The notes beneath the pieces are model-generated. The model was not told the DNA's origin and made no database searches. It was given only the letters and a program-made list of their open reading frames with translations. A stretch of 15,383 nt of DNA from Limnohabitans sp. (GTDB lineage: Bacteria > Pseudomonadota > Gammaproteobacteria > Burkholderiales > Burkholderiaceae_C). The position numbers and the translations under genes are program-made. Numbering within the stretch: the first letter of the stretch is position 1; every line of letters starts with the position of its first letter. Below, piece after piece: positions 1 through 6,668 of the stretch. The stretch lies in the NCBI GenBank assembly GCA_024641725.1, contig JAHECM010000142.1, forward strand, positions 2,280 through 17,662, read 5' to 3'.

Positions 1-652
1 GCGAGGTGGACAAGGTGGAGTAATAAGCCGCCACACGCCCGCCCAGCAAGTCTTGCAGTGCGGGTGCGCCACCTTTGTAGGGCACATGCACGGTGTCGAT
101 TTTGGCCATGTCGTTGAGCAATTCACCGGCCAAGTGCGAGGCCGAACCGGCACCGGTGGAGGCAAAGTCCAGCTTGCCGGGGTTCTTTTTGGCGTAGGCC
201 ACAAAGTCAGCAAAGGTTTTGATGCCGGTGTGCGTGCCAACCACCAGCACGTTGGGAAAGTTCACGCCCATGGTGATGGGGCTGAGGTCTTTGACCGGGT
301 CGTAGGGCAGCTTCATCATGTGCTGTGCGATGGTCAGCGGGCCCACCGAGCCGAACAAAATGACACTGCCGTCGGCCGGGCCTTGCGCGGTGAACTGGTG
401 GGCGATGTTGCCGCCCGCGCCAGCGCGGTTGTCAATCACCACCGACGCACCGATGTTTTCGCCCAGCTTTTTGGCGATGATGCGTGCGCCCGTATCGGCC
501 GCCCCGCCGGCCGCAAAGCCGACCACCAGGGTGATGGTTTTTTTTGGCGGGAACTCTTGCGCCTGCGCGCTGAACAGCCCGGCGGTGCCAAGGCACCAGG
601 CCAGGGCGGTCAGTGTGCTTGCGGCCAGCCGCGTGAAGTGTCGTTTGTGCAT
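1..652 (-). CDS. Bug/TctC-family periplasmic tricarboxylate-type solute-binding protein (3' end outside window)
   Basis: This is the periplasmic receptor of a tripartite tricarboxylate transporter type uptake system, which captures a carboxylate for a TctAB-like membrane pair not seen here. Only the first 217 residues are in the window; the family usually has about 320-330. Residues 1-31 form a signal peptide (KRH..R, then a hydrophobic run, ending AQA before QEFPPK). The mature start has the family pattern ITLVVGFAAGGAADTGARI (about 40-58), followed by VVIDNRAGAGGNIA and the late VPYKGGAPALQDLLGGRV. The start is set by an AAAGGA Shine-Dalgarno site (659-664) six bases upstream. It lies 18 bases after tcuB on the same strand, so the ligand may be the TcuA substrate (inference). 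Bug proteins bind many carboxylates and aromatics, so the exact ligand is not readable. Confidence 0.9.
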   Translation of the reverse strand, partial: MHKRHFTRLAASTLTALAWCLGTAGLFSAQAQEFPPKKTITLVVGFAAGGAADTGARIIAKKLGENIGASVVIDNRAGAGGNIAHQFTAQGPADGSVILFGSVGPLTIAQHMMKLPYDPVKDLSPITMGVNFPNVLVVGTHTGIKTFADFVAYAKKNPGKLDFASTGAGSASHLAGELLNDMAKIDTVHVPYKGGAPALQDLLGGRVAAYYSTLSTS

Positions 653-670
653 GGTTTTTCCTTTCAAGGA

Positions 671-1822
671 TCAGTCGGCCCCGAGACCCAGGCGGTTGGG
701 TTGGCGTTTTTCTACCGCGTGGCGCAGCAAAGCCGCTGTGCGGTAAATGCCATGGGCAAACTTGTTGTAGGGCAGTGTGGCGAACAAGGCCATCACCGCG
801 CCAAGGTGAATGGCCAGCGCCGTGGGCATGACCGCCGCACCGCGCAAAGCCCACAGCGCCAAGCCGCTGGCACTGACCAGAAACAGCAAGGCGGTGAAGC
901 CGTAGTCCATGGGCTTTTGCGCAGCGTCGCCATGCTCGGGGTGGCGTTGCAGCTTGAGCCTGAACAGGCCCAACGTGCCCAAGCACAGCATCACACCGCC
1001 CAGCGCGCCCAGCACTTTGGGCAGGCTGGGCAGGTCGTAAGGCGCGGCCCAGCCCAAAGCGTAGTGGTACACCGTGGCCACGCTGGTGGCGGCAAAACAC
1101 AGCATGAAGCCGTAAAAAGTCAGGTGGTGCGCACGGCGACGGCTCATGGAAAACGCGTCGTCTTCGTTGTTGCAGCCTTCGCCGTGACCACCGTCCAGGT
1201 ACTGGAGGCTCAACACGGCGTGCGTGGCTTCTTGGGTGGCCACGGGCGTGAGCGGCGCGCCGCTGGTGGCGGGCGTGATGTCTCGCCAAAAGCTGCGCAC
1301 CCCCAGCCCCAAGGCCAGCACCGCAAACACAAACACGGGCGCGAACAGGCTGACCAAAAAGTTGTGCGGAAAGATGGCGTAGAAGTTGGCCGCGCCCTGC
1401 GGCTGCCCCGCCGCCAGCCCGATGAACAGCGCCAGCCCTGCCGCCAAGGCCAGCGACAAGGTCAGGCCGTTGCGTTGGTACAGCGCGCCCAAAGGGGCAG
1501 GCCAGGCGTAGTCGGCATAGGTTTGGCCCCGCACCGTGGCCATGGATTGCGGCACGTTCACGGCAAAGGCGTGCGGTGGCGCGTATTGGCAAGCGTGCAG
1601 GCAGGCCCCGCAGTTGTGGCACAGATTGGCCAAAAAATGGATGTCGGCCTTGCCAAATTCGAGCCGCCGCGTCATCGCCGGGAACATGGCGCAAAAGCCT
1701 TCGCAGTAGCGGCAGGCGTTGCAAATTTGCAGCTGGCGGGCGACTTCGGTTTCGGGGGCGGTCAACAGTTCGCCGTTGGCCAAGGCTTTGGCCTCGCGGG
1801 TCAGGGCTTCAAGGGTTTGCAT
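671..1822 (-). CDS. tcuB: TcuB, iron-sulfur membrane electron-transfer protein of tricarballylate oxidation
   Basis: TcuB re-oxidises the flavin of TcuA and is thought to pass electrons to the quinone pool in the inner membrane. The 383-residue product has two ferredoxin-type cluster motifs: C34-x2-C37-x2-C40-x3-C44 and C68-x2-C71-x2-C74-x3-C78. About six hydrophobic segments follow (roughly 118-139, 153-175, 232-256, 268-287, 307-325, 332-350). The start at 1822 has a perfect AGGAGG six bases upstream. An in-frame extension back to 1909 is rejected because it lies inside tcuA and is proline/arginine-rich. The gene overlaps the 3' end of tcuA by 14 bases, suggesting coupled translation. The same two-part architecture occurs fused in CobZ of some bacteria, so a cobalamin-type role is the main alternative, but nothing in the context supports it. 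Confidence 0.9.
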   Translation of the reverse strand: MQTLEALTREAKALANGELLTAPETEVARQLQICNACRYCEGFCAMFPAMTRRLEFGKADIHFLANLCHNCGACLHACQYAPPHAFAVNVPQSMATVRGQTYADYAWPAPLGALYQRNGLTLSLALAAGLALFIGLAAGQPQGAANFYAIFPHNFLVSLFAPVFVFAVLALGLGVRSFWRDITPATSGAPLTPVATQEATHAVLSLQYLDGGHGEGCNNEDDAFSMSRRRAHHLTFYGFMLCFAATSVATVYHYALGWAAPYDLPSLPKVLGALGGVMLCLGTLGLFRLKLQRHPEHGDAAQKPMDYGFTALLFLVSASGLALWALRGAAVMPTALAIHLGAVMALFATLPYNKFAHGIYRTAALLRHAVEKRQPNRLGLGAD

Positions 1823-3257
1823 GGTGCGCCTCCTGCGCGGCTGTTGGGGCGGGGGCAGCATGAGCGGCGTGAGCGGCGTGGGCCGCATTCGTGCCAGCAA
1901 TGCGGCCAAAGGCCGTGCCGATCGACATGCCCACCCCGGCGGTGTAGCCCTTGCCCAGCACGTTGCCCGCCATCATCTCGCCCGCCACAAACAGGTTGGG
2001 GCTGGGCACGTCGCCAAAGCGCACGGCAGCGGTGTCGTCGGTCTTGAGGCCCAGGTAGGTGAAGGTGACGCCCGGGCGCACCGCATACGCGTAAAACGGC
2101 CCGGTGTCGATGCGCCGCGCCCAATGCGTTTTGGCGGGGCTGACCCCTTCGGTGTGGCAGTCGTCGAGCGCGGTGTGGTCAAAGCTGCCTTCTTGGCAGC
2201 CGGCGTTGTAGTGTTCAAGGGTCTGCATGAAGGTGTCGGCGGGCAAGCCCAGCTTGTGCGCCAGCTCAGGCAGGGTGTCGGCTTTCACGCCCGGAAACAC
2301 CGGCGGCATGAAGCGGCCAATGGCCTTGGCGTCGATGATGGAGTAAGCGGTTTGGCCCGGCTGCTGCGCCACCAAGCGGCCCCAAATGGCGTAGCGCTTG
2401 GGCCAGAAGTCTTCGCCCTCGTCGTAAAAGCGCTCGCCAAGCTGGTTGACCACCACCCCCAGCGACACGCAGTCGATGCGGGTGCAGATGCCGCCGTCGT
2501 AGAGCGGCGCGCGCGCGTCAATGGCCACCATGTGGGCCTGGGTCGGGTCGCCAATGCGGTCGGCTCCGTGCTCGTCCAGCAGGTGCTTGAGCAGCACGCC
2601 TTGGTTGTATTGCGTGCCGCGAATCAAAAAATTGTCGGCAGGCCATTCGCCCCGCGCGTTTTGGCCCCAAGCCTCGCGCAGCCACTCGCGGTTGGACTCA
2701 AAGCCGCCTGCGGCCAGTACGCAGGTTTTGGCCGTCACGCGCTCTTGGCCCACCCAAGCGGCCACAAAGCGGCCCTCGCTCACCTCGATGCGGTCCACCG
2801 GCGCTTCGTAGCGGATGCGCACCCCGAGTTTTTCGGCGCTGCGGTAGTAGGCGTTGACCAGGGCTTTGCCGCCACCCATGAAAAACGCGTTGGTGCGGGC
2901 CACATGCAGCGCCCCCGAAAGCGGCGGCTGAAAGTGCACGCCGTGGCGGCGCATCCAGTCGCGGCAGGTGCTGGAGGCTCGGATCGTCAGCCGGGCCAGG
3001 TGTTCGTTGGTGATGCCACCGGTCACTTTGAGCAGGTCTTGCCAGAACTCTTCTTCGGGGTAGGCCTCCACCAACACGTCTTGCGGCGCGTCGTGCATGC
3101 AGCGCAAATTGCGGGTGTGGCCCGAATTGCCACCCCGCCAGGCCTTGGGGGCTGCTTCGAGCAGCAGCACGCTCGCGCCCGCTTCGGCGGCCATCAGGGC
3201 CGCGCACAGGGCGGCGTTGCCGCCGCCAATCACCAGCACATCGGTTTGCATGTTCAT
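1809..3257 (-). CDS. tcuA: TcuA, FAD-dependent tricarballylate dehydrogenase
   Basis: TcuA oxidises tricarballylate to cis-aconitate with FAD, feeding the TCA cycle; electrons leave through TcuB. The 482-residue product belongs to the fumarate reductase/succinate dehydrogenase flavoprotein family. It has an N-terminal dinucleotide-binding motif (VLVIGGGNAALCAALMAAEAG, roughly 7-27), a conserved GGNSGHTRN (42-50), GERFYDEGEDFWPKRYAIWG (274-293) and a C-terminal FAD-contact block NLFVAGEMMAGNVLGKGYTAGVG (421-443). The tail is odd: from about 457 it is an Ala/His run (AAHAAHAAHAA) that also holds the tcuB ribosome-binding site. The start at 3257 forms an ATGA overlap with the mnmA stop. A second ATG at 3251 is better placed for the AAGGA site five bases upstream, so the true start could be two codons later. 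A CobZ-like role cannot be excluded. Confidence 0.9.
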   Translation of the reverse strand: MNMQTDVLVIGGGNAALCAALMAAEAGASVLLLEAAPKAWRGGNSGHTRNLRCMHDAPQDVLVEAYPEEEFWQDLLKVTGGITNEHLARLTIRASSTCRDWMRRHGVHFQPPLSGALHVARTNAFFMGGGKALVNAYYRSAEKLGVRIRYEAPVDRIEVSEGRFVAAWVGQERVTAKTCVLAAGGFESNREWLREAWGQNARGEWPADNFLIRGTQYNQGVLLKHLLDEHGADRIGDPTQAHMVAIDARAPLYDGGICTRIDCVSLGVVVNQLGERFYDEGEDFWPKRYAIWGRLVAQQPGQTAYSIIDAKAIGRFMPPVFPGVKADTLPELAHKLGLPADTFMQTLEHYNAGCQEGSFDHTALDDCHTEGVSPAKTHWARRIDTGPFYAYAVRPGVTFTYLGLKTDDTAAVRFGDVPSPNLFVAGEMMAGNVLGKGYTAGVGMSIGTAFGRIAGTNAAHAAHAAHAAPAPTAAQEAHHANP

Positions 3258-4390
3258 CCTTGCGCCGCCAAGGCGGCATTGATCACGCCGCCGCCCAGGC
3301 ACACCTCGCCGTCGTAGAGCACCGCGCTTTGGCCGGGCGTGACGGCCCATTGGGCTTCGGGAAAGTGCAGGCCAAACCCGGGCGCAGTGTGGCCGTCTGG
3401 GCCTGCAAGCAGCTCGCAGGGCGCGTCGGCCTGGCGGTAGCGGGTTTTGGCGGCATAGGTGCCGGGCGCAGGGGGCACGCCGGCGCACCAGCTGGCGTCG
3501 TTGGCCTGCAGGCCTTCGGACAGCAGCCAGGGGTGGTCATGCCCCTGCACCACCCACAAGGTGTTTTTGGCGATGTCTTTGCGCGCCACAAACCAAGGGG
3601 TGTGCTCCCCCGCGCCTTTTTGAGCACCTTTGGCCTTGATGCCGCCAATGCCCAGCCCTTGGCGTTGGCCCAGCGTGTAAAAGCTCAAGCCCACATGCTG
3701 GCCAATGGTGCGACCCGTGGGGTCTTTGATCGGGCCGGGTTCCTTGCTGATGTAGCGGTTCAGAAACTCGCGAAAAGGCCGCTCGCCGATGAAGCAGATG
3801 CCGGTGGAATCTTTCTTTTTGGCGTTGGGCAGGCCGATGTCTTGGGCAATGCGGCGCACCTCGGTTTTGTGCAGCTCGCCCACCGGAAACAGCGTCTTGG
3901 ACAGCTGCGCTTGGTTCAGGCGGTGCAAAAAGTAGCTTTGGTCTTTGGACGGGTCCAAACCCTTGAGCAGCTCGTGGCGTGCGGTGGTTTCGTTCAGGCG
4001 CACTCGGGCGTAATGCCCGGTGGCGATTTTCTCGGCCCCCAGGCGCATGGCGTGGTCGAGGAAGGACTTGAACTTGATCTCGGCGTTGCACAAGATGTCG
4101 GGGTTGGGCGTGCGCCCGGCTTGGTATTCGCGCACAAACTCCGAGAACACCCGGTCTTTGTAGTCGGCGGCAAAGTTGACGTGTTCGATCTCGATGCCCA
4201 GCACGTCGGCCACGGCGGCGGCATCCACAAAGTCGATGTTGGAGGAGCAGTAAGCGCTGTCGTCGTCGTCCTCCCAGTTTTTCATGAAAATGCCAATCAC
4301 CTCATAGCCTTGTTGCTTGAGCAGGTGAGCGGTGACAGCGGAATCGACGCCGCCGGACAGACCGACGACCACACGGGTTTGGGAAGACAT
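3254..4390 (-). CDS. mnmA: tRNA-specific 2-thiouridylase MnmA
   Basis: MnmA puts sulfur on U34 of tRNA Lys, Glu and Gln, using ATP to adenylate the base and a persulfide relayed from IscS through Tus proteins. The 378-residue product is of normal length. It has the PP-loop SGGVDS (12-17) near the N terminus, the first catalytic cysteine C101 in PDILCNAEIKF, and the persulfide cysteine C199 in DSTGICFIGERPF. ATGHYAR (123-129) and DQSYFL (150-155) are also typical. The start at 4390 (MSSQTRVVVG) fits the family. The frame stays open upstream to 5152, but only as a shadow across the opposite-strand transglycosylase. No clear Shine-Dalgarno site precedes it; a GATAAT hexamer sits six bases upstream. 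The stop overlaps the tcuA start by four bases. Confidence 0.97.
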   Translation of the reverse strand: MSSQTRVVVGLSGGVDSAVTAHLLKQQGYEVIGIFMKNWEDDDDSAYCSSNIDFVDAAAVADVLGIEIEHVNFAADYKDRVFSEFVREYQAGRTPNPDILCNAEIKFKSFLDHAMRLGAEKIATGHYARVRLNETTARHELLKGLDPSKDQSYFLHRLNQAQLSKTLFPVGELHKTEVRRIAQDIGLPNAKKKDSTGICFIGERPFREFLNRYISKEPGPIKDPTGRTIGQHVGLSFYTLGQRQGLGIGGIKAKGAQKGAGEHTPWFVARKDIAKNTLWVVQGHDHPWLLSEGLQANDASWCAGVPPAPGTYAAKTRYRQADAPCELLAGPDGHTAPGFGLHFPEAQWAVTPGQSAVLYDGEVCLGGGVINAALAAQG

Positions 4391-4396
4391 GCGGTG

Positions 4397-4402
4397 ATTA
4401 TC
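4397..4402 (-). promoter_or_regulatory. Possible -10 element of mnmA (leaderless start?)
   Basis: The minus strand reads GATAAT, a five-of-six match to the sigma-70 -10 consensus, six bases before the mnmA ATG. A transcript starting seven bases downstream would begin at or next to the A of the start codon. No good -35 is seen at 17 bases. This is inferred from spacing only. Confidence 0.35.
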
Positions 4403-4450
4403 CCGTGAGCCGTCTGGGCGCGCTGAATGGGACGGGACACCCCGAAAATT

Positions 4451-4456
4451 TATAAT
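4451..4456 (+). promoter_or_regulatory. Consensus -10 element of the lytic transglycosylase gene
   Basis: A perfect TATAAT lies 15 bases before the ATG at 4472, in an AT-rich patch (AAAATTTATAATTCC) of otherwise GC-rich DNA. The -35 position (TGGGAC around 4428) is poor. A start seven bases downstream would leave a 5' leader under ten bases. It lies back-to-back with the mnmA -10 candidate, about 50 bases away. Confidence 0.45.
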
Positions 4457-4471
4457 TCCAATGGATTCACC

Positions 4472-5200
4472 ATGCGCCACTCCTATTTTTTGCGGCAAGC
4501 GTTCAGCACTTTGCTCAACGACATTGCACGCGGCTTGTTCATCGTGACCCACAGTGGCTTGGCCACCGTGGGCTTGGTCGCGGCCGCCAGCGTGCTCACT
4601 TTGTGGCTCAAACCCGAGTGGCTGAGTGCGAGCCAATCCCATGTGCTGAACTGGCTGCGCGAGCGGCAGGTGCTGGTGTCTTGGTTGCCAGAAAATCGGC
4701 TCGACCGTGCGACCGCCATGGACCTCAAGGACTTGCCGCCCGCCCAAGCGGCGGTGGCGGACTGGCTGGCGCGCAAGTACCGCGTGGCCCCAGAGCCCGT
4801 GGCGGCGCTGGTGGCTGAGGCCCATTTTTTGTCCAAATCGTCCAAATTGCCGGCGCACTTGGTGTTGGCGGTGATGGCGATCGAGTCGAGCTTTCACCCC
4901 TACATCCAGAGCCAAGCGGGCGCGCAGGGTTTGATGCAGGTGATGACCGACATCCACACCAAGCGCTATGACGCTTTCGGGGGCAATATGGCCGCTTTTG
5001 ACCCCTTGACCAATCTTCGGGTGGGGGTCGGCGTCCTGAAAGACGCGATCAAACTCAAAGGCGGCTCCGTCGAAGAAGGTTTGAAGTTCTACTTGGGAGG
5101 CGATGCGGTGGTGGACGGCAGCAGCTATGTGTCCAAAGTGCTGGCCGAGCAAGCCCGCCTGGACCAGGTGGCGGCTGGCGTGAAGGTGCCGATGCAGTGA
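4472..5200 (+). CDS. Membrane-anchored lytic transglycosylase (SLT domain)
   Basis: This is a small peptidoglycan-cleaving lytic transglycosylase that cuts the MurNAc-GlcNAc bond, probably in the periplasm. The 242-residue product has an N-terminal hydrophobic segment (about 21-46, GLFIVTHSGL..VLTLWL) suggesting a signal-anchor, a linker to about 90, then a transglycosylase core. The core carries HLVLAVMAIESSFHPYIQSQ (129-148) with catalytic Glu138, the GAQGLMQVM loop (150-158), and NLRVGVGVLKDAI and YLGG further on, all typical of SLT folds. The ATG at 4472 is chosen over an in-frame ATG at 4427 because the latter would place TATAAT inside the coding region. No clear Shine-Dalgarno site precedes it. 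It ends 24 bases short of the convergent TSUP gene, with no terminator hairpin between. Confidence 0.88.
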   Translation: MRHSYFLRQAFSTLLNDIARGLFIVTHSGLATVGLVAAASVLTLWLKPEWLSASQSHVLNWLRERQVLVSWLPENRLDRATAMDLKDLPPAQAAVADWLARKYRVAPEPVAALVAEAHFLSKSSKLPAHLVLAVMAIESSFHPYIQSQAGAQGLMQVMTDIHTKRYDAFGGNMAAFDPLTNLRVGVGVLKDAIKLKGGSVEEGLKFYLGGDAVVDGSSYVSKVLAEQARLDQVAAGVKVPMQ

Positions 5201-5224
5201 GCGCAGTGTCTTGGCTGTGCTGGC

Positions 5225-5977
5225 TCAAAGTCGGCTGAAAAACACCGCACTCATCGCCAACCCGGCGGAGATCACACAGCGCCGCACCCACACCACCGGC
5301 AAACGCTGGGCCAGCCTGGCGCCCAGCCACCCCCCCAAAGTGGCCCAAGCCATCATCCACAGCGCTTGCGGCCAAGCGATGGCCCCGGCCACAGCGAATG
5401 CCGCGACCGACAGCAGCGACAACACCAGCGAGTTGAGGTTTTTCAGTGCATTGACCGTGCTCAGGCGCGACTCACCCGCTAGGGTGTAGAGCGCCATCAG
5501 CAAAATGCCCAAGCCGCCATTGAAATAGCCGCCGTAAATGGACACCAGCAGCAGGCCCGGTTGCCGCAAGCGCGGCTGGCCCTGGCCTTGGCCCAGCGCA
5601 GACAGGCGCGGCCCCAGGGCAAACAGCGCTGTGGCCAACAGCAGCAGCCACGGCACAATGCCTGCAAAAAGCCGGGCCGGGGTCAGCAGCAGCAAACATG
5701 CGCCCAGCAAGCCGCCCAAGGCCGCTGTCAGCATTTCGCGGCGCAGCAAGGCGGTGGGCAGAGCGCGCAGCTGGCTTTGAAAACCCAGCGTGCTGCCCAA
5801 GTACCCGGGGCTGACCGCCATGGCACTGGTGGCGTTGGCCGACAGCGGCGGCACGCCGACAAACACCAACGCCGGAAAGGTGAGGAAACTGCCACCGCCC
5901 GCAATGGCGTTGAGCACCCCCGCCCCCAACGCGGCCAGTCCGGTCAGGGCCCAGGGGGCATCCACAGCGGAGATCAT
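5225..5977 (-). CDS. TSUP family (TauE/SafE-like) membrane permease
   Basis: A 250-residue integral membrane protein of the TSUP family, members of which export sulfite, sulfoacetate or related sulfur anions; the substrate here is unknown. The hallmark is the first-repeat motif NAIAGGGSFLTFP (23-35), following a hydrophobic N-terminal segment. A second, weaker repeat contains YGGYFNGGLGILLMAL. Roughly seven to eight hydrophobic segments run to the C terminus. The start overlaps the stop of the upstream Nudix gene by four bases (ATGA), so the two are probably co-translated. It ends convergently with the transglycosylase gene. Confidence 0.88.
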   Translation of the reverse strand: MISAVDAPWALTGLAALGAGVLNAIAGGGSFLTFPALVFVGVPPLSANATSAMAVSPGYLGSTLGFQSQLRALPTALLRREMLTAALGGLLGACLLLLTPARLFAGIVPWLLLLATALFALGPRLSALGQGQGQPRLRQPGLLLVSIYGGYFNGGLGILLMALYTLAGESRLSTVNALKNLNSLVLSLLSVAAFAVAGAIAWPQALWMMAWATLGGWLGARLAQRLPVVWVRRCVISAGLAMSAVFFSRL

Positions 5978-6477
5978 GTGGAAAGCTTGGGCAAGGGGGG
6001 CAGGTCTTTCACGGCGGCGTCGGTGTAGACCATGTTCAGAGGGTAACGCTGGCCTGCCCGGTGGTCTTCGATGCAGCGCAACACCAGCGGGCTGCGGTGC
6101 CGCTCGGCGCTGGCGCGCACTTCGTCCAGCGTCATCCAGACGGTGCTCACGATGCCTTCATCCAAGCGCCGATCGGGCTGAAAGTCGCCCAAATCGCCAC
6201 AAAACGCCATGCGCAGGTAGGTGATGTCCTCTTGCGTGGCCGGCCTTTGAAAGCGCGAGAGGTACACCCCCACCAGCGCCTTCGGTTCGAACAAGTAGGC
6301 GGTTTCTTCGAGGGTCTCACGGGCGCAGCCCTCGGCCGGGGATTCGCAAGGGTCCAGGTGCCCCGCCGGGTTGTTCAGGCGCAAGCCGTCGCGCGTTTGT
6401 TCTTCGACCAAAAGGTAGCGGCCATCACGCTCGATGATGGCGGCCACGGTGACGTTGGGTTTCCAGCGAATGTCCAT
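5974..6477 (-). CDS. NudJ-like Nudix hydrolase
   Basis: A 167-residue Nudix pyrophosphohydrolase resembling the NudJ subgroup, which acts on thiamine pyrophosphates or nucleoside di/triphosphates in E. coli. The start KPNVTVAAIIERDGRYLLVE and the NNPAGHL entry to the Nudix box match NudJ. The box is G39-x5-E45-x7-R53-E54-x2-E57-E58 with Ala60 where the general consensus has Gly; the metal-binding glutamates are intact. In E. coli nudJ lies directly upstream of mnmA. Here both are still on the same strand but separated by the TSUP and transglycosylase genes. The ATG at 6477 is preferred to an in-frame TTG at 6495, which has no ribosome site and adds residues not typical of the family. Confidence 0.87.
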   Translation of the reverse strand: MDIRWKPNVTVAAIIERDGRYLLVEEQTRDGLRLNNPAGHLDPCESPAEGCARETLEETAYLFEPKALVGVYLSRFQRPATQEDITYLRMAFCGDLGDFQPDRRLDEGIVSTVWMTLDEVRASAERHRSPLVLRCIEDHRAGQRYPLNMVYTDAAVKDLPPLPKLST

Positions 6478-6484
6478 CCCTTGG

Positions 6485-6490
6485 ATTATG
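6485..6490 (-). promoter_or_regulatory. Possible -10 element of the nudJ-like gene
   Basis: The minus strand reads CATAAT, five of six with the -10 consensus, seven bases before the ATG at 6477, so the transcript could begin at the start codon. CTGACA, a good -35 match, lies at 6512-6517 but 21 bases away, longer than the usual spacer. AAGGG directly abuts the ATG, too close for a normal Shine-Dalgarno site. Confidence 0.3.
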
Positions 6491-6559
6491 GACAAGGCTG
6501 GCGTCTGTTTTTGTCAGGAACCGGACACCTTGGCATGGGCTAATATCAGTCATTGTTAA

Positions 6560-6565
6560 TATAAT
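6560..6565 (+). promoter_or_regulatory. Probable -10 element upstream of pntA
   Basis: A perfect TATAAT sits in an AT-rich island (6541-6566) 103 bases before the pntA ATG. The -35 region at 17 bases (GGGCTA) is poor, so an activator may be needed. Transcription from here would give a leader of about 97 bases carrying the two hairpins listed next, plus an 8-base palindrome GGTTAACC at 6617-6624. Confidence 0.4.
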
Positions 6566-6576
6566 GCCGGCCACGC

Positions 6577-6603
6577 CGTCCTAGGGCATGCCCCAGCAGG
6601 ACG
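6577..6603 (+). promoter_or_regulatory. Nested inverted repeat in the pntA leader
   Basis: Arms CGTCCT (6577-6582) and AGGACG (6598-6603) are perfect complements and enclose a perfect 10-base palindrome GGGCATGCCC (6584-6593). As RNA this makes a bulged hairpin; as DNA it could be a dimeric regulator site just downstream of the predicted transcription start. The role is unknown. Confidence 0.5.
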
Positions 6604-6636
6604 AAGGGTCAATATCGGTTAACCTGAAACAAGTTC

Positions 6637-6651
6637 GCCCAGTTCTTGGGC
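6637..6651 (+). promoter_or_regulatory. Small hairpin just before the pntA ribosome-binding site
   Basis: GCCCA (6637-6641) pairs with TGGGC (6647-6651) around a five-base loop and is followed by TTT, then the AGAGGAGA Shine-Dalgarno region (6656-6663). The stem ends only four bases before that site, so it may tune ribosome access. The T-run is too short for a terminator. Confidence 0.4.
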
Positions 6652-6668
6652 TTTGAGAGGAGACCTGC

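Noticed and set aside
53..2047. Long plus-strand open frame antisense to the tct/tcu genes
   Set aside because: High-GC shadow rich in Gly, Arg, His and Gln with no recognisable domain. The minus strand carries clear TctC and TcuB motifs.
1719..3317. Long plus-strand open frame antisense to tcuA
   Set aside because: Composition-driven shadow without domain motifs; tcuA on the opposite strand is well supported.
4391..5152. N-terminal extension of MnmA
   Set aside because: The extra 254 residues are the antisense of the lytic transglycosylase, and MnmA from 4390 already has normal length.
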